Origin: Nostoc sp. UHCC 0926
Lineage (GTDB): Bacteria > Cyanobacteriota > Cyanobacteriia > Cyanobacteriales > Nostocaceae
Assembly (NCBI RefSeq): GCF_028623165.1
Contig: NZ_CP117771.1
Location: 124,001-188,000, forward strand
Reading direction: 5' to 3'
Length of the DNA: 64,000 nt
Below, piece after piece: positions 7,406-17,237 of this stretch (position 1 is its first letter; every line of letters starts with the position of its first letter). Under the pieces are notes generated by a model that searched no databases, had not been told where the DNA came from, and saw only the letters and a program-made list of their open reading frames with translations. A program made the position numbers and the translations under genes.

Positions 7406-9271
7406 TTATCCTTGCAATCCTGGTGTTTGATAAACTCGTGCTGGGAAATTTTCTAAAACATCAGTTTCACTGCTACTAGACTCATGTGCAGGTGCTACAT
7501 CTTCTTCTGGTAATGGCAACATTCGCGCGGCTGACTCAATGCGTTCATGTAATGCTTGTGTTAGCGTTTTAATATCAGGAATTATCACCTGACTTTCTAA
7601 AGCAGGTTTAACTTGTGTGTCCCAAAGAGCCTCACTATCATGCGCCCGTTTTTCATCGGCTTTGGACACTGGAATAATTAAAGGATAAGGAATAGAAGCT
7701 TGTCCATCGGAACTGTAACCAGGACTGGTAATTACGCACTTGCCTTGAGGAAATTTCAAAATTTCGTCAGCACTGATTACAGGCATTTTTTGCAAATTCT
7801 CACTCCAGCTAATTGAACGGCTCATTTGTCCGCCAAGCGATCGCCCTGTGGTACGATTTTTAATCAGCACTTCCTTCTCACCGTAACGCTTTGAGTAATC
7901 CTCAGCCGTTTTGTAGTTACCAGGATTAAACAAAACATGAGTACTACAAGCTGATGCGATCGCACTCCCCATCTTATCCCCATAAATATCGTAAAGTTGC
8001 TCTAAACTTTGGATACCCAGAATAAAGCAGGCACCGTTGGAACGATATTCATTAATCCATTGAGGTAAGCGGTCTAGTTTTATAGATGGCAATTCATCCA
8101 AAGAAATAATCAACGGGTCTTTGCGGGGACGGCTTAAATTACCAACAATCATCAAGTGCATTGCAGCTGCCAGCAGAGGCCCAACCACACTACGGCGTTC
8201 ATCATCTAGCTTGAACACCACCATCTCTCTACCTTCAAGCTTAGTGGGAATGTCCGATTTCCCTATAAATGCCCTCAGCAAATCAGCTTGGATGAAAGAT
8301 GAGAAAGTACCTGCTGCTGTGGTCAAAATCCCAGAAATAGTCTTCTCTGCATCCTTGGCACTCAAAAATTGAATAAACGAAGTCGCCACCCATTCATCCA
8401 ACCTTTTGGACTGTACCGCATGGTCAAGACGCTGTACCAGTTTTGGCAACCGCAGCACAGCATAAAGCATCGCCATATCTGGGTAAGGTGAACCCTTGAC
8501 TAACTGTAAAAGTGCCTTAGCTAACAAGTCCCCGGCTTTAGCAAAAAACTCATCACTTTTACCACCACTGGAAGCATTGCGGTTAATCACTTGTCCAATT
8601 TCCCCCGCCATTACCCCATCGCGTGCATCACGCATATAATCCAAAGGATTGATCACACCGCTAAAGGGTTCACCGGGGGCAAATACTCGTACTTTGTAAC
8701 CATAACGGGCAGCTAGGGGTGCATGGAGTCGTAGTTGGTCGCCCTTCTTGTCATAGAGTAAAATCGGAAAACCTTGCTGCATCGCACTTTCTAGCATCCG
8801 GTCTATGGTAGAGTAGGTTTTACCAGACCCAGGCGCACCTATTACCAGTGTTCCCCTTTCGGCATTGGGAAACCAAACTGTAGGTGCTGCACCAAGTATA
8901 ATTTGTAGATTAGCAATTAGCGATCGCCACTTGCCTTTTACCCAATAGCGAGGAGTACCAGACCACAGGGTAACTTTATTGTGTTTATGCTCCTTGATTT
9001 GCTTGAGTGCTAGGTTAGTTGCTGCTAGTTTCTCGCTGACACCGGAGACTTTACCAGTGGTAATTTTTCCCTTACCACTACCACTGATTTGCAACAACAG
9101 TATAACGAACAGTATTCCACCTACCATCATCCAACCTTGGGGATTGTTATACTGTTGAAACAACTTGCCAAAGTCAATGCTAGCCAGAGGTGCTTGGAAG
9201 GATGACACTTCAATTAATGTCGAGTTAGCAGTGATCTGGTTGTCTGGTAGATTCTTCTGGTAAAGGTTCAT
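7406..9271 (-). CDS. VirD4/TraD-type conjugative coupling ATPase
   Basis: 621 aa. A membrane segment (WMMVGGILFVILLLQI) lies at about 47-64. Walker A, IGAPGSGKTYSTI, is near residue 145 and Walker B, LIISLDELPSI, near 390; FILGIQSLEQL follows as in TraG/VirD4 proteins. Such hexameric ATPases link a relaxase-DNA complex to a type IV secretion channel at the inner membrane. The N-terminal membrane part is short. No relaxase gene is recognisable in the window. Transcribed divergently from the kinase gene with a 147-base AT-rich gap between them. The C-terminal 60 residues are acidic and probably not folded. Confidence 0.85.
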   Translation of the reverse strand: MNLYQKNLPDNQITANSTLIEVSSFQAPLASIDFGKLFQQYNNPQGWMMVGGILFVILLLQISGSGKGKITTGKVSGVSEKLAATNLALKQIKEHKHNKVTLWSGTPRYWVKGKWRSLIANLQIILGAAPTVWFPNAERGTLVIGAPGSGKTYSTIDRMLESAMQQGFPILLYDKKGDQLRLHAPLAARYGYKVRVFAPGEPFSGVINPLDYMRDARDGVMAGEIGQVINRNASSGGKSDEFFAKAGDLLAKALLQLVKGSPYPDMAMLYAVLRLPKLVQRLDHAVQSKRLDEWVATSFIQFLSAKDAEKTISGILTTAAGTFSSFIQADLLRAFIGKSDIPTKLEGREMVVFKLDDERRSVVGPLLAAAMHLMIVGNLSRPRKDPLIISLDELPSIKLDRLPQWINEYRSNGACFILGIQSLEQLYDIYGDKMGSAIASACSTHVLFNPGNYKTAEDYSKRYGEKEVLIKNRTTGRSLGGQMSRSISWSENLQKMPVISADEILKFPQGKCVITSPGYSSDGQASIPYPLIIPVSKADEKRAHDSEALWDTQVKPALESQVIIPDIKTLTQALHERIESAARMLPLPEEDVAPAHESSSSETDVLENFPARVYQTPGLQG

Positions 9272-9418
9272 AGCCGTTAAGTATGGATTTAACAGAAATT
9301 TTAGCTGCTAAGTTAAAACTAGGTAATTGACCTTATGGACATTTTTTAGAGAGGTAATAGAAGTTTTTTAAAACACACTAAAGTAAAAAAAATAAGTTTT
9401 ATAATTTTTTTATAAACT

Positions 9419-10738
9419 ATGGCAAAAAATAATAAGAATCAGCCTTGGAAAGAGAAATGGATCTTTGTTAAAGACCTTGGTAGTGGAGGACAAGGGTATA
9501 CTCAAGTTGTTAAACATAAAGACACTACAGCATCAGAAGAATTTTATGTATTAAAAACGCTCAAAAATCAAGAAGATGCTGAAAGACGTAAACGAATGCA
9601 TAGAGAAGTTACAGATTTAAAAACTCTTGATTCTCCAAGTATTCCAAAAGTTATAGATTCTAACTCTGAAGAATTCAATTCAAACGTCCCTTTGTATATG
9701 GTTACAGAGTATATTGAGGGTAATACATTAAAGCAACAAATTTTGGAGCAAGGAGTAATAGACTTTTCAGTGGCAATTAATTTTATTAAAAATTTATTAA
9801 AAGTTATTGAATACTGTCATGAAAGCGGTATTTTTCATAGAGATATTAAACCAGATAACATTATTATCCGGAATAATAAACTCGACGATCCAGTATTGAT
9901 TGATTTTGGTATCTCATTTAATGAAATTCATGTTGATGAGACTGATTTAACAGGAACTTGGCAGCAATTAGGAAATAGGTTTTTAGGTCTTCCTGAGTTT
10001 CGCCTTAAAAGTAATTTTCAGCGAGACCCCAGGTCAGATATTACACAATCTTGCGGGATTCTATTTTTCATGCTCACTGCGTTATATCCTGTAGAACTCC
10101 GTGACCAAGAAGAGAAAAAACCCCACCAGAGGCACGAAAATAAAAAAATATTATCAAAGATATCTGCTGATTATTTAAGACTGCTTAATACTATTTTCGA
10201 CCGAGCGTTTGAATGGCAGTTAGATCAGCGTTGGCAGTCTATTCCTGAGCTAGAAATTGCTTTAAGTCGTTTATCTGAGCCTATTATTAATGAACAAAAG
10301 AATGACATTAGAAATTCCATAGAAGCAATTAGAAATCAGTTATATAGTTCACCAGACTATACTCTAAAATCTTTGTTCAAATCCCTTGTTGATAAAATAG
10401 TTAAAGAGATTCGTGATACAGGATTTGCTATAGGAAGAGAATTAGGCGATGGATTTTCTCCTTCTATCACTACTGGAGGAGATGAAAAACTAGGTAAAAT
10501 AGACTTTGCTAAGTTAAGATTTATTGAGCAATTTAATATTGAAAATATATTTTCAAATAAAAATTTTGTTGCAAAGTTTATAGGTTATGCAACTGCTAAT
10601 GAAATAGTTGTGCTGTCAGAACGAAATGAAGAAAAGATAGAGCTATTACGAGTTTCATTAAATGGTGAGCCAGATTTAGTATCTTTCCGTGAACGTCTTA
10701 GGTCTTTCTATTTAAAAGGGGTAGAGACGAGTATATAG
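9419..10738 (+). CDS. Ser/Thr protein kinase with unknown C-terminal domain
   Basis: 439 aa. An intact eukaryotic-type kinase domain occupies about residues 14-270: glycine loop GSGGQGY (22-27), ATP lysine in YVLKTL (K46), catalytic loop HRDIKPDN (about 140-147) and IDFG (about 160-163). The C-terminal 150 residues have no recognised fold and no membrane segment, so this is a cytoplasmic kinase, unlike many cyanobacterial kinases that carry TPR or WD40 sensors. The gene is strikingly AT-rich compared with its neighbours, which may indicate separate acquisition. Substrates are unknown. The neighbouring transfer genes are transcribed away from it. Confidence 0.85.
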   Translation: MAKNNKNQPWKEKWIFVKDLGSGGQGYTQVVKHKDTTASEEFYVLKTLKNQEDAERRKRMHREVTDLKTLDSPSIPKVIDSNSEEFNSNVPLYMVTEYIEGNTLKQQILEQGVIDFSVAINFIKNLLKVIEYCHESGIFHRDIKPDNIIIRNNKLDDPVLIDFGISFNEIHVDETDLTGTWQQLGNRFLGLPEFRLKSNFQRDPRSDITQSCGILFFMLTALYPVELRDQEEKKPHQRHENKKILSKISADYLRLLNTIFDRAFEWQLDQRWQSIPELEIALSRLSEPIINEQKNDIRNSIEAIRNQLYSSPDYTLKSLFKSLVDKIVKEIRDTGFAIGRELGDGFSPSITTGGDEKLGKIDFAKLRFIEQFNIENIFSNKNFVAKFIGYATANEIVVLSERNEEKIELLRVSLNGEPDLVSFRERLRSFYLKGVETSI

Positions 10739-11050
10739 CGTTTCCTAAGCAATTGAGGTACACCCAAATCTTTTTTACCAGCCCGCCTTCTTGTGATCGC
10801 ACCTACCAGCTACTAAAGCGATTTAGTTACAATTTTTAGAATTGTCTACTCAAAAAGGTTGTGGGTAATGGGATAAAAGTAGTGATTCCAAGAATCCAAC
10901 CCTATCCTTATCCAAGAAGTATCGGAATCTGTGTATAAAGCGTCTGAGTACAGTATTTTATAAGTCTGCAACGAGTAAAATTCAGAAAGACTCTGCGTTT
11001 CTCTGCATTTAAAACCGCTACGATTTTATGCAAAGCGAGCAACTAAGTTT
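10739..11050. other. intergenic region before the DUF5895 gene
   Basis: About 310 bases without an open reading frame of note. It contains the upstream part of the third leader and presumably its promoter. I see no clear terminator for the kinase gene. Confidence 0.35.
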
Positions 11051-11096
11051 TGAGGCTAACGCCTCATGCGTTGGGCAATCATATTTATGTACTCCA
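11051..11096 (+). promoter_or_regulatory. hairpin leader C (shared type)
   Basis: Perfect 6-bp stem TGAGGC / GCCTCA with loop TAAC at 11051-11066, then 30 bases to the ATG at 11097. The hairpin and the CCAATGG context of the start match leader B at 1581-1629. An in-frame ATG at 11028 would translate through the hairpin; I consider that start spurious. Confidence 0.5.
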
Positions 11097-12200
11097 ATGG
11101 TTAAATCTAGGGTTTCAAACAACTCTAATCGCTCCAATCAATCTACTGCCAAAACTGCTGCTTCTAATTCCAAAGCTAATACCAAAACTCAAGCAGCCAA
11201 TAAGAAAGCACCTAACACTCAATTGTCAGACCTTGATATTGACGATATTGACCCAGAACTTCTCAGCGACAGTTATAACCAAGTTAGACGACCGTTACTG
11301 CCTTACGGCATTGTCGTTAATGACAAACCCGCCGGACTTCTAATTCCAGAAGACCAGCTAGAAAAGGCTGGCTGGCTTGATATGCCACAGGAGGACGACC
11401 TAACCATTGTCACCCTAACTGAAGATGTTACTGGACTCTTAATTACTCAAGCACGGTTACTAGTTTTAGCTTTTGTGCCAGAGTATATCCGTTATAAATC
11501 AGATGTTGAAGACTTGGGTGGTTCTTTTGTTGGGCTTTATGATGAATACAAGCATAATCTTGACAAGAAAACAATGGATGTGTGTTCAGAACATGCACTG
11601 GTGTTTCTAGATGAGGATAATCAACCCCTGCATACTACTCCTGTCGTTGTCCGCTTTAAGAATGTAGCTCTCTGGAGTTTTAAGTCAGTGCGTGAGGAAT
11701 TTTACCGTTCTTTGGAGAAAACCTTTGCTGACTATTTCCAAGTGCCATTTAGCGGCAAAACCGATAGGTGGCGTAGCTTAGGTGTGCTGTCAGTCGAGTT
11801 CAAAGCTGTAAAAGAAGGCGAAGGTAAGAATAAACACGACTGTTGTAAGACTGTAGACTATACCAAACCCACAGTTGAAAATCTGTCTCAATTTTATTTG
11901 GGTCAGCCCACAGCTAAAGCCTTAATTTGGCAACAGCATGATGCGATCGCTGGTTTTAATGAACCTCAATCACTACCTGCTTTGCCAGGAGAATCGGTAT
12001 CTGTAGACGTGGAAGTATTGCCACCAAATAAGAATAGGAACAAAACTCAAAGCGTTCGTAAATCCAAACCAGCGACCAAGCCACCTCGCAAAATTCAACT
12101 TATTGACGATGATGACTTCCTCGATGAAACCGACGATTTGGAAGCTGAGTTAGACGATGATTTTGAGGAGGAAGACGATGAACTAGATGATGAGGAATAG
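11097..12200 (+). CDS. DUF5895 family protein
   Basis: 367 aa from the ATG at 11097. After a low-complexity N-terminus rich in Ser, Lys and Asn (residues 1-40) comes a folded region beginning with RRPLLPYGIVVNDKPAGLLIP, which I recognise as the DUF5895 type found on cyanobacterial plasmids, and a strongly acidic C-terminal tail (last 35 residues almost only Asp, Glu and Leu). Acidic tails of this kind occur in DNA-mimic and single-strand-binding-associated proteins, but no function is established. The start is chosen at the codon following the shared leader hairpin. Family name from memory. Confidence 0.65.
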   Translation: MVKSRVSNNSNRSNQSTAKTAASNSKANTKTQAANKKAPNTQLSDLDIDDIDPELLSDSYNQVRRPLLPYGIVVNDKPAGLLIPEDQLEKAGWLDMPQEDDLTIVTLTEDVTGLLITQARLLVLAFVPEYIRYKSDVEDLGGSFVGLYDEYKHNLDKKTMDVCSEHALVFLDEDNQPLHTTPVVVRFKNVALWSFKSVREEFYRSLEKTFADYFQVPFSGKTDRWRSLGVLSVEFKAVKEGEGKNKHDCCKTVDYTKPTVENLSQFYLGQPTAKALIWQQHDAIAGFNEPQSLPALPGESVSVDVEVLPPNKNRNKTQSVRKSKPATKPPRKIQLIDDDDFLDETDDLEAELDDDFEEEDDELDDEE

Positions 12201-12612
12201 TCCAATGCAACTATAGCGTCTGTGCTGGTAAACTACCCAGTACTCAGTGCTGAGTCATGAGTTCTGAGTAAATTAAAAGTCACTCAGTACTTATGTACCT
12301 GGTATATGCCCCGCACGGCAGTTGCTCCACTTGTGTGCGGCCAAGTTTTAACTCAGCACGGGCTAAACCTTAGCTATCCGCTAACAGCACTCTTCATCCA
12401 CCACTGACCTAGATACCGATTTAATGGGAATTTCCTAGAGGTTTTAGATGAAAATACCCTGCCGTAGCTAAGAAGACTATGGCAGAGTTTTTCCCCGCTT
12501 TCGAGTTACAGCAGATTTCAAGTTGGTAAAGTACACAACCTAAGCCTCAAAACCTGGCGTAAAGCCTGTTTTACTTCTGAATTCTGACTCCTGAATTCTG
12601 AATTCTACTGTA
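12201..12612. other. intergenic region with short direct repeats
   Basis: 412 bases between convergent genes. It contains overlapping short words such as ACTCAGTAC / ACTCAGTGC around 12235-12295 and three copies of GAATTCTG-like words at 12578-12606, both common as simple intergenic repeats in Nostoc-type genomes. No gene is seen. Confidence 0.4.
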
Positions 12613-13341
12613 TCAACTTTGGGAATTTTTACGACTTGTGAAAAGCTGACTATCAGCAAGTTGATAGCCAGTGCCATTGAAACAAAAATTCAATTGGCGT
12701 AGTTGCTCTTGCTCGGTTTGCAGTACCTTAATGCACGGTAATGCCTGACCTCGGTTCTCTCCCACTGACAACAAATGCTTACCTGGTGGCAGATTGGGAT
12801 TCAAGTAACTCAAGAATACCTGAGTAATTGGTTTGTCCTTTCTGAGCCAGTAACCAGTATACAGACATCCCAAAGCACCACAGACATCAGGCGTATTCAA
12901 GTTGAAAACTGCGAATCTACCGTCTTTTCCTTCCACACTCCAAGCCAGTATATTTTTAGCAGATACTTTGGAATTTAACTCTGTATTTTCTACAATCACC
13001 TGTTCGACGACTGTTGCAGGCACAACATTAGCAGCTTTGTTCCAAGTAACGGTTGCCGCATTTAAGCTACAGCCCCCTAAGCTCATGAGAATCGACAGCA
13101 ACAAAAAGATGCCCAAACCAATGCGAAACCAATGAATCCAGTAGCGTACCCTCATAGTCGGTGCTGGTAATTGATATGCAGTTGTCTTCAGTGGTTGAGA
13201 CTGAGTAGGGGAGGCGGAGTCAGAATAAACTCCCTTTCCTTCCCCTGTTTGCCCAAAGTGTATTTTTGAATGCAACTCAGTATCCAGTATTTCTTTTATC
13301 TCATGGGCTGAGGTAATAGAGGTTTTAGATAAATCTGTCAT
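12613..13341 (-). CDS. single-pass membrane protein, putative transfer component
   Basis: 242 aa. About 65 cytoplasmic residues are followed by one membrane segment (RIGLGIFLLLSILMSLGGC, about 73-91) and a 150-residue outer domain containing four or more cysteines (CGALGC, CIKV, NFCF), as in VirB8/TrbF-like or secreted-domain proteins. I do not recognise a family. It starts 3 bases after the stop of the lysozyme-like gene, so both are in one operon with the 104 aa gene upstream. The Cys of LGGC is not at an N-terminal signal position, so a lipoprotein is unlikely. Confidence 0.65.
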   Translation of the reverse strand: MTDLSKTSITSAHEIKEILDTELHSKIHFGQTGEGKGVYSDSASPTQSQPLKTTAYQLPAPTMRVRYWIHWFRIGLGIFLLLSILMSLGGCSLNAATVTWNKAANVVPATVVEQVIVENTELNSKVSAKNILAWSVEGKDGRFAVFNLNTPDVCGALGCLYTGYWLRKDKPITQVFLSYLNPNLPPGKHLLSVGENRGQALPCIKVLQTEQEQLRQLNFCFNGTGYQLADSQLFTSRKNSQS

Positions 13342-13344
13342 ACT

Positions 13345-15312
13345 CTACCTCCCATTTTCAGTATTTTTAGCAGTGCTGATGTAGCTAGAATTTACATTAG
13401 GAGAACAGGTCAGCGTTCGATTATCGCTATTACTGTTGCGATAACTAGCTAAAGCGGTTTTGCCGTAATCTTTGAGACTGAGACGACCGAGGGCATCTGA
13501 GCCATTTCCATCAACTTTGCTGTAATCACCACCAAAATGCTTTTGAGCCACTCGTTCAATTAGGCGTTCACCCGTAAATGGCTCTCCTGTAGCCGGATCG
13601 ATTTGCTCTTGTGTCACTTGAATTTTGTTAGCCATATCAGCCATAAATGCCCTATCTTGGTCAGCTGGAGGAAAAAACTCAAATAGTTCAGCCTCTGTTG
13701 CTTGATGCCCTTGCTCCACTTGACTCAGAAACTCTTGACCTCCAGGCTTGGCAGCAATTAACTTCACTGCATAGGGGTTATAACTCATGAACTGGTAGCG
13801 ACCAAGAGCGCGACCACAATTTAACCCCCCATCCGCACAGGTATGTATGCCAATGGCTTTGTAATCCCCGCTACCAGCGCTCTCAATTTCCGCAATTGCA
13901 TTTGAGAGCGATCGCAAATCAATACCGGAGAATGATTGATCTGTTATCGACCGACTAGCATTACTAAACGTGCATGGATTAATCTTCTCTCTTACTCCAG
14001 TACGGTTGGTAGTGCTAGCTTTAGGCTCTCTTGTCGCTCCGGTTGGTAAAGACGCGGTATTTGTCCTCTGTTCACTCAAATTGCCTACAAATATCAGGGA
14101 GTTAACCTTGTAGCTGAAAAAAGGAACAGGCCCGATAAAATAAGGTGTACAACCCATTCGCCAAGCACAGAACCGAAAGAACAAAGCCGTATCTACCGTA
14201 TCAGTGGTTTCATCCGGCTCCATTACCACCACCTTAAAAGCTTTACCAAACGGTAGCCGTCCTGTTGGTTCCCGACCGTTATTCACTGCTTTGAGGATAC
14301 CCCGCCCGCCCTCGACTTCTTGGTATTTACCGGAAATCCACTGTTTACCTTCCAACTGACCACGTTCCTGACGACCTGTATTCTCCAAATCATCCAATTC
14401 TAAGTAAGCGCAGTCTTTTTCAGTACAAGGCACAGAAAACCCTTGCACGTCTGAACCAGAAATCGTATTGTGACGGCGGTTTTCTGCTGGCCCATAAACT
14501 ACATCAATCCGCATTACTAAGCTACCAATTTCAGTGATGGGATTAGGCATTAATCCTAAAGGTACTTGTCCCAAACCAGGAATATCCGAAACATTGCTAT
14601 TCATCCAACCTGTAAATTGTTGTAGCTGTACTGCATCTAAGTTAGGAATTGAAGAAATAGAAAACTTTGACAAGTCGATTTCTCCCAGCTTCATTTGCCC
14701 AACTTCATACTGTGTTAGTACCTGAGCTAGTGTTAAATTAGATGCAGCAATTAAGTGAGATTTTAGTAAGGTTGCAACAGGTGTAATATTGTTTACTTGT
14801 GTCTTAGCTAATTCTGGAACAATCTGAGCTAAATGGCTCAATGTCTGCTCCCCAATCAGAGGAAATTCACTCAAGGCAATTTTGTTTAAATCTATACTGT
14901 TAATATCTGTGTTCGCCTCTGGTACTGTGTCCAGAGCGATCGCCTGGATCGCCTGCAAAGAAAACTCCTCTGCCTGTAATGCTTCACTGATATCTCCTAA
15001 CTTCAAATATTGGTCAGGAGTCATACCAACATTCCAAGTGCGACTCAGGTCATAACCTAGTGTCTGGCTGTAGGGACTGCCATCAATTGCACCAGATTGA
15101 CTGATACCTGGTAGCTGGGCCAGAGAAATGCGGCTCCAGTCTGGCAGCAAAACTTTAGTAGCAGGTAGTCGAGACTGAGGATTTGCAACTTCTACAATTC
15201 GAGTCGGTAAATTGCCATCACCAATTGTGTTGATTGTAGCTTGTGTGGCGATACTATAAATAATACAAGTTATGACAACCAGAAGAGATATCCATGCTTT
15301 TGGTATCTTCAT
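13345..15312 (-). CDS. secreted protein with lysozyme/transglycosylase-like C-terminal domain
   Basis: 655 aa from the ATG at 15312, which gives a clean signal or anchor sequence (MKIPKAWISLLVVITCIIYSIA); a longer TTG form reaches 15381. The central 350 residues (repeated short helices such as LGEIDLSKFSISSIPNL) are unrecognised. The C-terminal 190 residues contain AIAEIESAGSGDYKAIG with a likely catalytic Glu near 474, then GRALGRYQFMS and FMADMANKIQV, the pattern of phage- or plasmid-type peptidoglycan lyases that open the wall for a secretion channel. The operon position before a membrane protein supports a role in conjugative transfer. The muralytic activity is inferred. Confidence 0.7.
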   Translation of the reverse strand: MKIPKAWISLLVVITCIIYSIATQATINTIGDGNLPTRIVEVANPQSRLPATKVLLPDWSRISLAQLPGISQSGAIDGSPYSQTLGYDLSRTWNVGMTPDQYLKLGDISEALQAEEFSLQAIQAIALDTVPEANTDINSIDLNKIALSEFPLIGEQTLSHLAQIVPELAKTQVNNITPVATLLKSHLIAASNLTLAQVLTQYEVGQMKLGEIDLSKFSISSIPNLDAVQLQQFTGWMNSNVSDIPGLGQVPLGLMPNPITEIGSLVMRIDVVYGPAENRRHNTISGSDVQGFSVPCTEKDCAYLELDDLENTGRQERGQLEGKQWISGKYQEVEGGRGILKAVNNGREPTGRLPFGKAFKVVVMEPDETTDTVDTALFFRFCAWRMGCTPYFIGPVPFFSYKVNSLIFVGNLSEQRTNTASLPTGATREPKASTTNRTGVREKINPCTFSNASRSITDQSFSGIDLRSLSNAIAEIESAGSGDYKAIGIHTCADGGLNCGRALGRYQFMSYNPYAVKLIAAKPGGQEFLSQVEQGHQATEAELFEFFPPADQDRAFMADMANKIQVTQEQIDPATGEPFTGERLIERVAQKHFGGDYSKVDGNGSDALGRLSLKDYGKTALASYRNSNSDNRTLTCSPNVNSSYISTAKNTENGR

Positions 15313-15425
15313 AATTCCAGGTTTAAAAATGACAGCAACTATACCCCAATCAGCAAAGTGATTTATTGAATAAAAACCCAATTACTTGTTGCTTATGGGG
15401 TATAGGAAGAGAGTGAAAATATGAC

Positions 15426-15740
15426 TTATAACTCTAGCTCTGGGGATGCTGACTGTTGACTTTTATTAGACTTGTAACCTGAGCCAGAGCCATATCCTGG
15501 TAATTGAGGATTGGGATTAGCAGCCGATTCAGTGTAAGGTGTATCCCCAAGATTGATTTCAAAGATATTCTCTTGATAACCATCCCTAAATTGGTCTGCT
15601 TGCAAGGGATTACTACTATCTCCAGAACTTGATTGCTCAACACCGTAACATAAAGATTGATAGCCACTGCCAGACTGATAATTACTACTGTCGTCAGTAT
15701 CAAGATTTTGGTTAATTGTAGGTTCGTTATTCATTGGCAT
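15426..15740 (-). CDS. small low-complexity protein, 104 aa
   Basis: Ser, Gly, Tyr, Gln and Asn make up most of the sequence (SGSGYQS, PGYGSGSGYKSN), without hydrophobic segments. It looks intrinsically disordered. It is the first gene of the minus-strand operon with the lysozyme-like protein (113 bases downstream to its ATG). A second frame on the same strand encodes a hydrophobic peptide but lacks a good start. No homologue recognised. Confidence 0.5.
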   Translation of the reverse strand: MPMNNEPTINQNLDTDDSSNYQSGSGYQSLCYGVEQSSSGDSSNPLQADQFRDGYQENIFEINLGDTPYTESAANPNPQLPGYGSGSGYKSNKSQQSASPELEL

Positions 15741-15864
15741 TACCTAAAAAAGCTGTATCAATGCCAGCATAAAAAGATTTATCTAGTATCAGCATTCACC
15801 TATTGGACATTAATTTTTTAGCCGATTGGCTATTTTTGGTGATGCGCTCATATCGAGATAAAAA

Positions 15865-16563
15865 ATGGAGCAAATGAATTTGATTTCACCAGAAGTAATG
15901 GCAGAAATCAGTGATGGTAATAGTACCAAACTGCCAGACAACACCCGAAAAATGCTGCAAATTCTGGCGAGTTTAAATACACCAAAAGAATTATTAGCAA
16001 GTCTTTTGGAAATAGCTGAATTTTCCCTACACCATGTTCGCTACCTTGCAGGGCCATTGGTAATTCATCGCAGTCCTTGGAGTGATACGATTCCCCAATG
16101 GTTAAAGTTTGCTTGTATTCAGGATCGATTGGAACTTATCTTCACTGAATATGAACAGAATCAGGTTGGTGTTTCCAGCACAGCCACAGAAGTTCTTACC
16201 TACATGATGCCAGCAACTTACGAAGCACCTTTACATAGGGACTACGCTGACCTTTATCTTTGGGTAGGTAATGAAGTTTTAACCAAATACGATAAATTAC
16301 CAAAGGGTTGCAAGAGTTTTTATGAATTTATGGGTGATGGTGATAGGAGCAATGCCAGCAATAATCGCATCATTCATTTTAATCAGGTAAAAAATGAATT
16401 CAACTATCTTAGCAGGTCAATTCGACGCAGCATAGTTAAACACGCAGCACAAGAGGGATGGGGTAAGCGTCATGTCACTGCCAAGACTAACTTAGACTCG
16501 ACCCAAAGCACTCCAACTCCTAAACCTTCATCAAATTCAACTGTGCAAATTAGCTTGTTCTGA
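15865..16563 (+). CDS. hypothetical protein with C-terminal clamp-binding-like motif
   Basis: 232 aa, no membrane segment. No family recognised; residues 55-170 look globular (HHVRYLAGPLVIHRSPW, YADLYLWVGNEVL). The last 35 residues are a Ser/Thr/Pro-rich linker ending in VQISLF, a very good match to the beta-sliding-clamp consensus QL(S/D)LF at the extreme C-terminus. A role at the replication fork is therefore plausible, and a DNA polymerase gene lies 900 bases downstream. A strong terminator follows immediately. Confidence 0.65.
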   Translation: MEQMNLISPEVMAEISDGNSTKLPDNTRKMLQILASLNTPKELLASLLEIAEFSLHHVRYLAGPLVIHRSPWSDTIPQWLKFACIQDRLELIFTEYEQNQVGVSSTATEVLTYMMPATYEAPLHRDYADLYLWVGNEVLTKYDKLPKGCKSFYEFMGDGDRSNASNNRIIHFNQVKNEFNYLSRSIRRSIVKHAAQEGWGKRHVTAKTNLDSTQSTPTPKPSSNSTVQISLF

Positions 16564-16572
16564 ATTTTCCAG

Positions 16573-16612
16573 AAATCCTCAGTCTATTCAAATTTTCATC
16601 TGAGGATTTTTC
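16573..16612 (+). terminator. intrinsic terminator
   Basis: Perfect 10-bp stem AAATCCTCAG (16573-16582) / CTGAGGATTT (16600-16609) followed by a T-rich tail. It starts 10 bases after the stop of the 232 aa gene. Confidence 0.75.
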
Positions 16613-16670
16613 TGTTAAATGGAAGCGAGCGCTTCTTTAATTATGAACATAAATTCTCAAGTTAATCATC

Positions 16671-17213
16671 ATGAATACTCAAGAAATTCAAGAGATTTTA
16701 AATCATCTCATCATTGGAATTACAGCCTTATATACCATTGTAATGGTCGTTGATTTCGTTGTGGGAATAGTCCATCTGTGGCAGAAATTTACAGTCAACA
16801 TCGAAAACACAACATATGAAAAATCACACCTGGAATCTATTGATATTAAGAAATCTCTCAAGGTGAAAAACCAAAATCAATCAACTAACCATATTACATC
16901 AAAACCAGAACCTCAACCAGACAACTTTATTAGCATTGATGTAGACAAAATTGATTTACGGACAGCCAGAAAAATTGCTACTGCCATAAAAAAAGCTTCA
17001 ACATCCAATCCTGACTTAATTATCAAACAAAAAGTCAACAGTAAAAGTGTTCCTTTAGCCTGGTTGCAAGCACAGATTAAGCATCGTTTAGAACTGGCAC
17101 CAGAAATTGTCACACCCATTATTAGAGAATTGGCTCCTACTGCTTTTACATCTGTTCGAGAGAATATTCAGCATTCAAACATTGCAAAAACAGGTAAACG
17201 TAAAGTCAGTTAA
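16671..17213 (+). CDS. single-pass membrane protein, 180 aa
   Basis: One N-terminal membrane segment (LIIGITALYTIVMVVDFVVGIV, about 12-33) is followed by a basic, polar domain. Residues 90-155 (DLRTARKIATAIKKAS, SVPLAWLQAQIKHRLEL) look like a helical module similar to those seen in plasmid-borne DNA-metabolism proteins, but no family is recognised. Topology suggests the domain faces the cytoplasm. It precedes the polymerase gene on the same strand. Confidence 0.55.
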   Translation: MNTQEIQEILNHLIIGITALYTIVMVVDFVVGIVHLWQKFTVNIENTTYEKSHLESIDIKKSLKVKNQNQSTNHITSKPEPQPDNFISIDVDKIDLRTARKIATAIKKASTSNPDLIIKQKVNSKSVPLAWLQAQIKHRLELAPEIVTPIIRELAPTAFTSVRENIQHSNIAKTGKRKVS

Positions 17214-17237
17214 TCATATAAAGAGAGGAATATCGAT

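Noticed and set aside
11028-11096. In-frame extension of the DUF5895 gene to an earlier ATG
   Set aside because: It would translate through the perfect hairpin that also precedes two other genes, and the same kind of false extension appears at 880.
15434-15703. Hydrophobic 89 aa frame overlapping the 104 aa gene
   Set aside because: No ribosome-binding site; hydrophobicity comes from reading Ser/Gly/Asn codons out of frame.
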